From contig NW_005434668.1 of assembly GCF_000315625.1 (NCBI RefSeq), positions 423,063-464,218 of the forward strand: 41,156 bases of DNA, read 5' to 3'. The notes under the pieces were generated by a model, which saw only the letters and a list, made by a program, of their open reading frames with translations, was not told where the DNA came from and searched no databases. Each line of letters begins with the position of its first letter. Within the stretch, counting starts at the first letter, position 1. Below, piece after piece: positions 18,980 through 29,701 of the stretch. This DNA is from Guillardia theta CCMP2712. Taxonomy: Eukaryota > Cryptophyceae > Pyrenomonadales > Geminigeraceae. The position numbers and the translations under genes were made by a program.

Positions 18980-19094
18980 TAGTAGTTGAGCATATTGCAA
19001 ATTCAGCCGGAATGTTATAGTATTTCATTGTGTCATAGTAGTTTGGCATATTGCAAATGCAGCCAGCAAGTTATGGTATGCTTTTATTGTGTAA
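18980..19094. repeat. Diverged tandem duplication of a 56-59 bp unit
   Basis: Unit 1 (18980-19035) and unit 2 (19036-19094) both begin TAGTAGTT and share GGCATATTGCAAAT/GAGCATATTGCAAATT, CAGCC, GTTAT, GTAT and ATTGTGT in the same order. They lie between the convergent genes; the second copy contains the AATAAA of the minus-strand gene. Confidence 0.75.
19083..19088 (-). terminator. Poly(A) signal AATAAA (minus strand)
   Basis: Sits 24 bp beyond the stop codon of the COA1/TIM21-like gene, correctly oriented. Confidence 0.55.
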
Positions 19095-19111
19095 ATACAG
19101 AAGCAAAAAAA

Positions 19112-20879
19112 CTACAAATCATATGTTTTCTTCTGCTTGGGTATCTTCAAATCAATCTATACCAGAGAAATTAGTCGGTTTGGGTGTGAAGGACATCTCA
19201 CTTGTACCTCCCTTCCATGATCCGCTACGAACTTCGCATCCAAGAAGTTGAAATTATCATCGACATCATCGTTTTCCACCTGCACTCCGAGCTCTCCTAC
19301 GATACGATTAGCCAACAAGTCTGTGTAGGTATCAATGAACCATATCCTTTATCACCATGTACGACAAATTTGATCTGCCATCATATCCAGTCAGGAACAG
19401 GCGATCAACAAGTCACGATACATCATATCTCTTTTTGCCATCGATCGATGAAATTTGCACAGTGGTTGGCATTGTAGCTTGAATATGCCCAAGCATCTAA
19501 TCATAGTCAGCATTGCTGGGTGTCGGACTAAAGTGATGCCATCAACTTGCCTTGGTAGCCTCAGGGCTATTTCGCAGAATTTCCAATGCCTGCGAAATTC
19601 AGATGTCATGAACCTGCATCGCAAAAGCTTTCAGTAATGAAGGGGACCTTCTGCTGAATATCCTCGATCTCCTGGCCGACGTCCAAACCCAAATTTATCA
19701 CCTTCCTGATGAGATACAGTCAGGCTCTTTCAACTCCTTCGCACTCGATTACCCTATGAACGGAAACATATTCGCAAAGCCTGAACTAGCATTGTTCGCA
19801 ACACTGGAATCATTCCGAAACAGTTCTCCTGGGTGCGATTCCTCTGCCTTGCCCCGTGCCTTATTCCAATATTTCTGTTGAAAGAGCAAGGAAAGTAAGT
19901 GTTGCCATCATGTTGCGCAGAAGAAATGAAGTCTTACGCTGAACCACGGATTTCTCTGCAGAGTGCGAATGAATTCGGTACCTTTCAACTTTCTCCAGGC
20001 GAACCATCCTAGCTGAAAACATCAAGCGTCATCACCAGACGACCACAGCCAGTCCAGTGCCGCTCACAGCAGCAAGAGCGACGGTGCCAATTATGAAAGT
20101 TCCTGCTCCAGCCATCTCAACAAGGTCCACATCTCTATCAGGGCCTCACCTATCGTGACGATGACGCTGAAGAAGGAAATGACTGTGAGAATGATCAATC
20201 ACCCACCCCTCAGACCGTATGGCTTTCACACACCGAATGCGACCAAGAGCACTCCACCCGCTAGCTTCCACAGCTGATCCTTCCAAGAAGGAGGGGGGCC
20301 GTAGTGAAAATGGCGCGGCCGGAAAACTCCGCGGCCTGGCAGCCTCTGCTGTCCACTTGGCACAACTCGTGCTGTGCCAGTGATCGTTCCCTTGGTTGCA
20401 GCAGCATCCCCGTAACTCCTTTTCGATGTCGTATTGCTCACTCTGGCTGACAAGCTGTTGCAGGAGTTGGTCGTTTGCAATAATGCTCGGCTGCCATAGC
20501 TTGTGCCCCAGGAGACTTTACTCGCTGCTCCGCACAAACATCTGCCATACCTTACGTCAGTTAGGGGAAACTTTCTATGTCAACAAACAGACCTGATCTT
20601 GAGCTGGGTGCTCATTATAGAGTATGGAGAACCTATCACGTTCTGAATCCATGAAACCCCGCGACTCACATGCCAAGAAGGATCCTGATGTTGAATGTTC
20701 ATTGTCCTGGGATTGAAACTCAAATACAATGGACTCCGCACATTTCCGCCCTTGGGCTTCATCGAGGCCTCGGCCTGCGGTGAGCTACTGCTGCCTCGAG
20801 TCGCATGCCTTGCACACCCACGCGCCACCATCGCCGCGCGTTCCGCCCATCGCGCTAACACCCCAGCCCTCGTTGCCAT
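19112..20879 (-). CDS. Mitochondrial membrane protein, COA1/TIM21-like (tentative), 12 exons
   Basis: Exons: 20879-20593, 20541-20234, 20182-20150, 20102-20044, 20012-19938, 19874-19753, 19705-19648, 19589-19551, 19496-19422, 19374-19356, 19320-19202 and 19156-19112; every junction fits, giving 412 residues. The N-terminus is Arg/Ala-rich and acid-poor (MATRAGVLARWAERAAMVAR), a mitochondrial-type leader. A hydrophobic stretch at about 183-235 (LAGGVLLVAF ... TIGTFIIGTVALAAV) gives one or two membrane spans. The C-terminal domain begins ALEILRNSPEATKMLG and contains DGKKRYDIKF and a final IDLKIP strand. This resembles the ALexLrxsPxvxxlLG opening and matrix/IMS domain of COA1 and TIM21, which act in cytochrome oxidase assembly and protein import. 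The family call rests on that resemblance alone. One intron appears to be GC-AG and one is only 35 nt. Exon calls are stronger than the name. Confidence 0.6.
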
Positions 20880-21915
20880 GCTGCTGCTCCAAGAAGGCGT
20901 CAGGCCAAGCCCATTCAGGAAGTGCAATGCCGTTAACAAAACGTAACCGTTATTCTAGATCGCCCCGATGCCCTACTCAGGGGGTACTCATATAAAAGGG
21001 GTACATTTGCTGTCTTTGGAGGGGTACTCAGAATTACATGGGGGGTGGAGTGGGGCTAGTGGATAGGGCTAATACCAGGGGATCATTTGTGGTGAGTTGT
21101 ATGGGTGGGGGTAGAGGGCGAGGCGGACCCAGACAGGTGCGAACATGCGGAGAGGAGAGGCAGGAGAGGGGGAGGAGATGGGAAAGGGAGAGGGGGGAGA
21201 CAGGGGGAAGACAGGGATAAAGTGATGGAGGGAACCGAATATGATGGTGGAATATGCATTTGCTGATGAACAGCAGGGGATGCAGGCAGCACATTGCTGA
21301 GCAGGGCAGGAAGGGTCATGCATACAGACAGTTGAGGGAAGATCAGGAGAGGGCAGGGAGCAGGGAGCATGCAAATGACTGGAATGTAGGAAGAATGCAG
21401 TAGAGTATTCAAGAATAGATAGATGGCAAGATGAAATGCCCTGGGCAAGCATGCCCAGTGGCATATGACGATGATTTTCGCTGAATGGCTGCTACGTCAA
21501 ATGAGTATCAAGAGGTGGCTTAGCAAGGAACCAGTTTGCAGCTGTCAGCTTCTTTTCTGGTGTTTTGATTAATTTTTGGCAAAGAGAACATGCTCGACCA
21601 TCCAGCTTCCCCCCTTTCCTCTTTGCTGACATAGAACAGTCATGATGCATTGGAAACTTACTCTGTTCTTTGCAGGATACGGCCGGAGGACAACGACGTT
21701 CTGATCGAACGCGCTAGGATGGAGCTCTTTCCCATTCAATCTTTGACGGACCAGTACGACTTCTCGCCACCTTCCCTTCCACTCTGTGCCGATCCTGCTT
21801 GTGTCTTCATCCTGACTTATCTTTCCCCTGGATTCCCTTTTCCAATGAGCGATGTTTGCTGGCATCCACGCCCCCCGTTCCTGTTCCTTTTTTTCCTCTT
21901 TCCCACGATCAGCTG
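20880..21915. other. Head-to-head spacer, COA1/TIM21-like gene / PRPF31
   Basis: No gene is supported. It contains GTAACCGTTA near 20943 and a GGGGTACTCA pair flanking TATAAAAGGGGTAC (20981-21030), followed by a purine-rich tract (21100-21220). A stretch open on the plus strand (about 21650-21780, RPEDNDVLIERARMELF) could be a 5' exon of PRPF31 or chance; no splice link was fixed. Confidence 0.5.
20981..21030 (+). promoter_or_regulatory. TATAAAAGG box flanked by GGGGTACTCA direct repeats
   Basis: GGGGTACTCA occurs at 20981-20990 and 21021-21030; between them is TATAAAAGGGGTAC (20991-21004). A perfect TATA consensus with repeated boxes suggests a promoter. It lies about 0.9 kb from the PRPF31 ATG, so either there is a long 5' UTR intron or it serves another transcript. 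Confidence 0.4.
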
Positions 21916-24900
21916 ATGGTAGAATCCTCCAGGTATCTTGCGGATCTAGATGGGCTCGATGATAGCGCAGGAGAGGAGGAGGTGGCGGCCGATGGAAACT
22001 CAGAGGAGGAGATGGACCAGGACAAGGAGTTCGACGAGGACGCGGCTGAGATGGATGCCACCAAGGAGCTGTCGGCGCTTACGAGGCTGTATGGAAGGTG
22101 CTCCTTGCTGCTCCTTGCTGCTCCATGACGAGAGCTGGTTCGCAGCGAGAACCTGAGGCAGCACATGGAGAGAATCAAGCAGAGTTTGAATCGCTCGACG
22201 CCAGCCCCCTACACGCCAGAGTACCGAGAGGTGAGTCGTGCAAGGCGCTCGAGCAAGTTGTTTGACTGGTGCTGTCAGGACTACGAGCTCGTCTGCAAGA
22301 GCAATGAGATTGTGTAAGAGAGCTTAGTGTTTTCCGAAAGCTGTTGGGACGCTTACCGTGGCTTTGTAGTTATGAGCTCGAGCAGGAGACTTTTGCACTG
22401 ACCACATACATCCGTCAAGGTGATGACGTATCATGCTACTCAGTTATCTACTTGTCCACGGAGACTGTTTGCAGAGGGTGTTTTGACTTGGATGTTTGAC
22501 CTTATCGCTGAGTTTTTTGTGTGTTGCCATTGGAGGGCTAACTTGCATCGCAGGGTACGCAATCAGATTCCCTGAGCTCGAAGCCCTCATACAGAACAAT
22601 CTGGTGCACTTGCTCGCACTGTCCGTGGACATCTTGACGTGAGACTGCGCAACAGGATTATGTCCGTACGGTGTACAAGTTGGGAAACATCCCAGGAGGT
22701 GACGCTACGCAAGTCGACCTGTCAGGAGTCCTTCCAAGGTCAGTGCACCAGCAAGCAGAGGAGGAGGAGGCAAGAGACCTGGAGGAGGGAGATTAGGAAG
22801 GGGGAGGAGAGCTGGGGGCTCAAAGGAGGAGGAGAAAGGGTTTGACTTGGTCGTTGTATAGTGCCACAATCATGGTTGTCACTGTCACCGCAACGACGAC
22901 CTCAGGAAAGGAGCTTCCTCAGGATCAGCTGGAAAAGGTCAGGCAGAGCGTCTTGGGCTGTTCTTCACCCCTGAGCTCCTGTACAGGTCATGACGGCCTG
23001 CGAGCAAACCTTGAAGCTGGAGGAGAACAGACTGGTAATTGAGAGAAGAGAAGCTAGCAAGAGGAAGCGAAGTGTGGGAAATTGTATGGGAGGGTGTACA
23101 TGGCGTAGAGTAGAGATGGATCAGTGAAATGATTATGACGAGAATCACTAACTTGCTCTTTGCAGGAAATTTTGGACTTTATAGAGTCTCGCATGAACAT
23201 TCTTGCACCTAATCTGACGATCATCGTGGTATCTCTTCCTCCTCTCTCCCATTCCCCAACCTCCTCCTCCTCTACCACCAACTCTTCTCGACTTGAGCAT
23301 GCGGGCCAGGGCTCGAAGGTCGCCGCCACCATGATGGCCATGGCTGGAGGACTGCAGGTGAAACGCGATCTCGGGATGGGAGGTGGACGAGGAGGAGGAC
23401 TGACGAGCAGGACGCAGGAGCTCTCCCGAATGCCTTCCTGCAATATCCGCATCATGGGAGCGAAGCGAAAGGTTCAGAACGGAATGTCGACAGCTGCACT
23501 TGGAGTCAGAGGAGGCATCATTGTTCAGAGCCCCCTCGTGTTGAACAGGTCTTCCCCTCCTCCTCCTCCTCCACCACCACCACCACCACCACTACCACCA
23601 CCACCATCTCCTCTTCCTCTTCCTCTCCACTTCGACACTTTCTGTTCCCATATCATAGTCCTACTGTTTGCATCCCCCGTCCCTTCTCCTTGTTGTAATC
23701 TTCTCCTCTTACTCCTCCACCTTCACTTCCACCTCTCCTTTCTGCCCCTTGAATACCCGCAGTTCATTCTTTCTTACCTGCTGTGCAGCCCCCAAGAATT
23801 CCGTGAGAAAGCAGTGAAGCTGGTAAGCTCCTGCAGCTCCTTTTCCATCCTTCCCCCGTCCCCTTGCTTCTCCATCCCTCTCAACCTCGACACCACCACC
23901 ACCCCTCCCCTCCTCGTCACCACCACCCCTCCTTCTTCCTGAGTTACTCTTCTCATTCTCTGCCACCAGATCAGCGCCAAGTGCGCGCTTGCAGCTCGAG
24001 TTGACGCTTCCATCGAGTCTCCGTCCGGCGAAGTCGGAAAGAAGTAAGAGGAGAGGAGTGGTCAGACGAGAGGGAAGGGGAGGAGAGGGAAGGGGAAGGG
24101 AGGGAAGGGGAGGAGAGAGGAAAGGAGAGGAGAGAGGAGAGGAGAGGAGAGAGGAGCAGGAGCAGGAAGCATGTAGCATTCTGCCATCGTCCTGACGGAT
24201 TTGCAGGCTCAAGGATCAGATTGAAGAATCGCTCGCAAAGGTCGCTGAGCCTCCTCCTCAGAAGCGCCACAAGGTCGACGGGAGCGAGGGAGGGGAACGG
24301 GAGGACGACTGACGCGCGGGACAGGCTCTCCCTGTGCCAGACGAGAAGCCCAAGAAGAGACGAGGAGGGAAGCGAGCCAGGGCGATCAAGGAGAAGTATG
24401 CTACTACAGAGCTGATGAAGCAGGTGAGAGGAGGAGGGCGGAGGCCGACCCGGCTGACGTTGTGTGGAAGGCCAATCGCATGCAGTTTGGAGTGCAGGAG
24501 GAAGAAGTTTTTGGAGGAACAGACGAGACGATGGTAGAGACTTTTTCTGAGCGTTCATCCACCTTGTCCTCCTCCATCTTCCGCTGCGCTCCTCCTTCTC
24601 TCCCTTTCGCCCTCCCTTGTCTCATCCTTCCCTTCCTCCTGACCTCACTCTCATCAAGGGACTCGGATCGCTCGGAAAGTTGGCGCACAGCGGGAAGCTG
24701 AGGATACAGAAGAAGGAGGTGGGAAGAGAGGGAGAGAGGAGAGGGAGATGACCGGGGAGTTGCAGGTCAAGCTTCTCAATCAGAAGGCGAGGGAGAGGAA
24801 CGGGTTGACGTCGGCAGTCAAGGGTCAAACCCACGGCCTCGTCTCTTCCGTAGTCATGAACTCCACCACTGGTACGGGAGGGATGCGCGGAAGAGGAGCG

Positions 24901-25392
24901 GGGGCAGGAGCAGGAGCAGAGAAAGTGGAAGGAGCAGAGACGGGGGTTGAAGAAAGAAGGAAGAGGATAGGAAGGGTAGGAGGAAGCGACATGCTCTGAT
25001 TTCTGGCTTACAGGCATGGTGTTCCAAGCCATGGCGAGCGATGGCACAGGAACTGTCACTCCGTTGGCCTCTAGCAAGGTCCTTGCCGCTCTCATCCTCA
25101 CTGCCCTTCCTCCTCTTGTTTCCCATCCCCGTCCGCCCACATGCACTCATGCTCTTGACTCCCCTCCCTCCCTCCCTCCCTCCCTCCCTCCCTCCTTCCC
25201 TCCCTCCCTCCCTCCCTCCCTCCCTCCCTCCCTCCTTTCTTATCCTCCCCCCTCCCTCCTTCCTCCTCTGACGCTCCTCAGGCCTTCATGAACAAGGCGG
25301 CGAGCAAATACTTCGAGGGTCAAGACTTCTTCAAGAAGTCCGGCAAGGACGACAAGGAGCTCATGCCGCCCCCGCTACCAAAGAAGAAATGA
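21916..25392 (+). CDS. PRPF31: U4/U6 snRNP pre-mRNA processing factor Prp31
   Basis: Twenty exons: 21916-22097, 22146-22230, 22279-22313, 22370-22419, 22554-22603, 22656-22738, 22862-22937, 22987-23034, 23166-23228, 23310-23357, 23418-23548, 23789-23822, 23970-24043, 24207-24273, 24325-24423, 24471-24533, 24659-24718, 24766-24871, 25014-25078 and 25282-25392. The spliced product is 509 residues, against about 500 in human. Prp31 binds 15.5K and U4 snRNA and is needed to form the U4/U6.U5 tri-snRNP in the nucleus. Visible in order: an acidic N-terminus ([15 protein letters not shown]); the NOSIC helices ([32 protein letters not shown]); the Nop core (NATIMVV-like [70 protein letters not shown]); and the Prp31 C-terminal domain ([25 protein letters not shown]). 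Introns hold CCT/CCCT tracts. The first exon's start is the only soft point. Confidence 0.95.
25163..25262. repeat. (CCCT)n tetranucleotide repeat in the last PRPF31 intron
   Basis: Almost pure CCCT units just before the acceptor of the final exon (25282). The repeat supplies a very long pyrimidine tract. Confidence 0.85.
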
Positions 25393-25503
25393 AGAGACAG
25401 CAGGCTGAGGGAGGGGGAGGAGGAGGAGGAAGAGGAGGAGGGTGGAAATAGTTGGTTACATGCTCCCGTCCTCCAACAAGAATGCCGTAACATTACTTAA
25501 GTT

Positions 25504-28084
25504 TCATTCCTTATTCTCCTCCTCATTTCTTTCCCCATCCTCAGTTTCGTCCTCCCCCTCCTTCTCTTCCTCATTCTTCCATCCCCCCCCCTCCGTGTTC
25601 CCTGTCTCCTCCCCTTCCTCCTCCTCCCGTCTTCCCTTCTCCTCCTCCTCCTGTCTTCCCTTCTCCTCTTCCTTCCTGCCGGCTTTCCGCATCTGCACCT
25701 GATCGAGCTGGACATGGACAGTCCCGATGCTCGGGTTGCTGAACTTGACGCGGATCTTGGACGAGCGGGAGCTGTAGGAGTCCAGTAGCCCCTCGTACCA
25801 CTTGCCGTCCTCGAAGAGGATGCTGACTCTCTCGCCCCGCGCGAACTCTTCTCCTCTATGCCGGAACAGACTCCTCTCCTCCTCCTTAGCGGTCAACGAC
25901 GCCTTCATCTCCCTGCTCAGACTCTCGGAGAACCACTGCTGCATCCTCGACTCCAGCGACAACGATAAGTCTGCCGACTCGCCGCTCGTCTCCAGCGCGT
26001 CCTCGATCAGGGAGAGAAACTGCTGGTTCTGCTCCTTGAGCAGCTGCTGGGATAGCAGGAGACTCTCCGAAGAGAAGGCCAGGCCTCCTCCTCCTCCGCC
26101 TCCGCCTCCTCCTCTGTGACCCAGAGAGCTGCTAGCTTGAGGGCCCAGCCAGGCGTTGGCTGACACGGGACGTTGCCCTGCAAAGTGCTGGGAGATGTGC
26201 ATGGAGCAGACGCCTCCGAGCGACTGAGAGCAGAGCTCGCAAGCGGCTCCTCTGCTCTGGTTGTGCTTCATGGGCTTCAGTACCACAAAGAGAACGCCCG
26301 AGTTGCTCAGCCCCAGGGTCTCTGCCGTGAGCATGTCGTCGTCAAGGTACTTGCCCCGGTACAGGAACCTCTGGTAGTCCACTGGCGTCCCTTCTGCACT
26401 CGCTACCCGCTGCTTCAGCGACCTGATCGTCTCCTGCGGGTCCACGTGGAGCTTCAGCTCCAGCCCTCGTCTCCTCGTGTCCGCTGCTGTGTAGACCTTC
26501 ACCGTCAGCCCCTCCTCCTTGTGCTGCTGCTGCTGCTGCTGCTGCAAGAGCTGGCTCCGCTCCTGCCGCAGCGACCCTTCCCAGTGCACCGCAAGGTGCC
26601 GCACGCAGGTCCCTCCGAGGGAGGAGAAGCATTCAGGGCAGCCGTAGGTCTTGGGCACGTGCTTCCTTGCCTCGGACACCAGCGACGTCCGGCGGTCGAG
26701 GTTGGAGAGCAACTTGGGCTTGAGCCGCTTGAGCACTTTCTTCTTCGCCTCCCCTTGCTGCCGGTGGCTGCTTCCCTCCTCCAAGATGGTCGGAGTGGTT
26801 GCGACGTCGCTGCTGAACGATGGCGCATGGTTGGGTTTGATGCTCAGGACGATCCGCTTCCGTGACGTGGGAGTGGTTGAAGGATGTAGGGACTCAGGAA
26901 CCCTGCGGTCGAGCTGGTAGGAAGGGGAGAGGGACAGCAGGTCGCTGAGCTCCAGCTGGTCCTTGTTTGCGTAGTAACCCTGCATTGAACTTCCTGACAG
27001 GTCCGGGGGACGAGGCTGTTTCCTGCCCTTGCTCTCCCTCTCTTCTCCCAGCTTCTTCCCTTCCGACGGCACCCTCGACGCCTCACTCAACGCATACCCA
27101 TCGTTGGAAGAGCTCTCCTGTTGTCTGCTCCTCCTCGAACGCGTCTTCTTAGGAGCTCGCTTCCCTCTGCGGACTTGGATCCGCCTTCACATCCTGCAGG
27201 CTCCGGTGTCGTCCTCTCTTTGCCCTTGGACTGCTTCTTCCTCGCTCGTTTGCTGCCCCACGTCTTTCTCTCGATCCTCCCCATCACCTCTTTCTGCAGC
27301 GCGCGTCCCAGGTACGCCTGCATCAGCTGCTGATGCTTCATCTCATACAAACTTCTGCCTGACCGCTTCCATAAGGGGCTCCAGCACACAAAAAACTCCT
27401 CACCTTCGTCCTCCTGCTTGCGCAAACTCCAGAAGTACTTTAGCCCTCTCGTCTCCTCAAAGTCCAAGGGAACGTTGTAACTCTAGGGCAGACAGGGTCA
27501 GGCAGGCAGGGCAGGGCTCACTACTGCTATACCATGTCCCTTCCTTGCAGCTTCGCCATGGAGGACTTGGGTCGCTCGCCTCGGCTCTGCTGCATCGAAA
27601 GCTCTTCATATCCCCTCCACAAGCTCTCGTCCTGTCCAGGAAACCTGCACGCGCATCCGATCAGAGGGTGCAAGCTCGTGCGAGTCTCGAGGCTTGCCTG
27701 ACTGACGCTTCTCCATACACGTCGATGGCACGCCTGGGATATTCAGGTCTCCTCCCCTGCTGCCTGGCGGGCGGCTGCTCACTTGCTGCCCTCTTGTCAG
27801 ACATCTCGTGCGAAAACTTCATGAGATGCTGCCGAATGTCACGGGCAGGCCTGATGGAGGGAGTGAGAGAGCGAAGAGCAGAAGGGAAAAGAGAAATGTG
27901 CTTCGGCGACTAGAAGGCAAGGGAGGGTAAGATGCGGGGGAGCGGAGGAGCATGGAGGTGGTAGAGGAGAGACGAGCAGACAGAGGAGAGGAAGAGGAGG
28001 AAAGCTCACTCACAAATTGCACAGCTCTCTGAACTCATCGCTGATAGCGCGCTGAGGAGACGGTCCGTCATTGAACCCCGCCAT
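25504..28084 (-). CDS. Ubiquitin-like-domain protein with paired Cys/His motifs and a Tudor-like C-terminus
   Basis: Five exons in phase: 28084-28014, 27850-27719, 27644-27533, 27482-27232 and 27166-25504 (742 residues). The N-terminal 190 residues have conserved-looking aromatic blocks (FPGQDESLWRGYEEL; FFVCWSPLWKRSGRSLYEM) that I cannot assign. A ubiquitin-like fold spans about 410-487 (LTVKVYTA...ETIRSLKQRVASAEG...YRGKYLDDDMLTAETLGL...VLFVVLKP) but does not end in Gly-Gly, so it is not a conjugated modifier. Two copies of C-x2-C-x7-C-x2-H-x3-H bracket it (about 365 and 499), both with the core SLGG. A chromo/Tudor-like strand set (GERVSILFEDGKWYEGLL...KIRVKFSN) is at about 633-683, followed by an acidic Glu/Lys tail. 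Together these suggest a nuclear or chromatin adaptor, by inference only. The weakest junction is exon 4 to 5 (CA|GTCCAAG to CGCAG|AGGG). It converges with PRPF31 across 111 bp. Confidence 0.7.
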
Positions 28085-28904
28085 GGTCGACGACTCAGTG
28101 AGCTCAAGCTGCTCCCAGCCGCGTGTCAGCCGTCCGGTCCTTGCTCAGCTACCGCTACTGGGCATGCGATGCAGCCAGTGAGGGCCTCCTCTGCTTCCCG
28201 TGCCCTTTCAACTGGAGACGCCTGTCCTAGCTGACCAGTGGTACGGTTCTTGTCGCTGCGATGATTTTCACTAAGCTGATGAGGGTCGTTGCTGATTAGA
28301 GTTGACGAGAGGGTGTAGGAGAGAAGCTTGTAGGGCAGACAATCTCGTTACAGACGTCTGCTGATCGCAGTAGCTTGCTATTGCTTGTAACGGTTCTCAG
28401 GCTAATTCGTTGATGATGTTTTAGCGCATGCCAGCTTCAGAAACTTGTACCGATCTTCGATCTGCTTGCTAGCTACCTGCTCGTTTCTGTCTTTCTTTAC
28501 TCGTCTCCTCCTCCTTCCTCCTGCTCTGCTGCCGCTGCTCCCCTCACGCGCCCTTCTCGCTCCAACGGCTGCGGCGAGCCTGCCATTTCTACCGGCCTAA
28601 GTGTTGCAACCGATTCAATTCATGCTAAATCGAAAACAATCAGATTGACAAGAAATTGAATCGATTAAATTCAGATATTGTGATCATAGAGGTAGGGTAC
28701 CAGTAGCGGCTATTCACGACTTTCGTATGGTGGGGTACCTAGTTGGTAATTGGTGGGTAGTCAAGTGAATCACGGGGTGGGTAGGACAGGAATGGGTGAT
28801 CAAAAGTGCTGGGGTAGGTGGGTGGCTGTAGGTGGGTGGGGTGGATAGGAGAATGGGGATGAGGGGCATCGGTGCCTGTTCATAACCGGCATGGGAATGA
28901 GGAA
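28085..28904. other. Head-to-head spacer with GGGTGGGG motifs
   Basis: No gene is supported. An AT-rich patch (28600-28690) is followed by a G-rich run of GGGTAC, GGGGTACC and GTGGGTGGGGTGG motifs (28690-28870) ending about 30 bp before the plus-strand ATG at 28905. This placement suggests a core-promoter role. Confidence 0.5.
28690..28870 (+). promoter_or_regulatory. GGGTA/GGGTGGGG-rich proximal promoter candidate
   Basis: At least eight GGGT(A/G) words lie in 180 bp directly upstream of the 28905 start. The same word class recurs in most other head-to-head spacers of the window. Confidence 0.35.
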
Positions 28905-29444
28905 ATGGGGTTTCATGGGCTGGCGGCCCTGGCGGCTGCCATGATGCTGGTGGGAGGATGGAGTAGGACGAGATTTCATGCTGCAGATCCTGTCGCTGCA
29001 CTCTCCTCATTCCCTGATCCTATGTCTGGAAGGAAGTCTGAGTTCGAACGAGGTCAGTTGCTGGCCAGGGACGCTGGTTACCTCCCTCCTACCCCACAGC
29101 AGGAGCCGGATGCAACTGTGACTTCACAGGCAAGAAGACAAGATTTCTTGCAGACCTTCTCTAGGAGCAAGAGGTTTCAGGCGAGAAAGCCTTCTGATCT
29201 GGTCGAGATGGCGATCAATGACATTCAAAAGGAGCATGAAAAGCGCATGTCTAGGTTGCTGAAGGATGACATGGACAACGCTGCTAAGCAGTATGCAGAC
29301 ATGATGACCAAAGAGATATCAACACAGAATGCGTATGTTAGATCCCGCAGGCGTGCGTTGCAGCTGGCCAGACAAAAGGAAAAGGCTCGCGAGAAAGCAA
29401 AGGCTGCCAAGGACCCTAATGCAAACTGGCTTTCATTGTTTTAA
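28905..29444 (+). CDS. Unknown 179-residue protein with a hydrophobic N-terminus
   Basis: ATG 28905 is the first in-frame ATG; the frame upstream has only a GTG at 28872. The product begins M-G-F-H, then LAALAAAMMLVGGW, a signal-peptide or anchor-like core, followed by RTRFHAADP. In an alga with a red-type complex plastid, a signal peptide followed shortly by Phe can be a plastid leader, but the Phe is not clearly at the cleavage site. The rest is charged and helical (EMAINDIQKEHEKRMSRLLK; RRRALQLARQKEKAREKAK), ending NANWLSLF. I do not recognise a family. No intron is needed. It converges with the NuSAP-like gene across 257 bp. Confidence 0.6.
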   Translation: MGFHGLAALAAAMMLVGGWSRTRFHAADPVAALSSFPDPMSGRKSEFERGQLLARDAGYLPPTPQQEPDATVTSQARRQDFLQTFSRSKRFQARKPSDLVEMAINDIQKEHEKRMSRLLKDDMDNAAKQYADMMTKEISTQNAYVRSRRRALQLARQKEKAREKAKAAKDPNANWLSLF

Positions 29445-29527
29445 ATTTTGTCCCAACCTCGCTCCGAAGTAGATGATAGGCTACCTCAGCGCATGGATTA
29501 TCACTCAGAAGTTTTTCTCTTTCCTTC

Positions 29528-29533
29528 TTTATT
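29528..29533 (-). terminator. Possible poly(A) signal AATAAA (minus strand)
   Basis: Lies 170 bp downstream of the NuSAP-like stop codon; a second TTTATT at 29706 is inside its coding end. Confidence 0.35.
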
Positions 29534-29701
29534 TTTTTAAGGGACTTTTGTACACAATTAAAACTACATATTCCAAATACAAACAAACGATGTTGCAAGA
29601 AACATCTTGAAGAGTTCAACATATTTCTCAAGTCCCTTGATTTCCTTGTATATTCCTGAGCTTGCTGATCTGCTGAGATCGATTCTCCTTGTTTGCAAGG
29701 A

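Noticed and set aside
21650-21916. Upstream plus-strand frame as the true N-terminus of PRPF31
   Set aside because: No splice link in phase was found, and ATG 21916 already gives an acidic N-terminus and a total length close to the family norm. It is left as an open possibility only.
26173-26865. A 230-residue plus-strand frame over the ubiquitin-like gene
   Set aside because: A shadow of the well-supported minus-strand ubiquitin-like exon; it has no recognisable domain.
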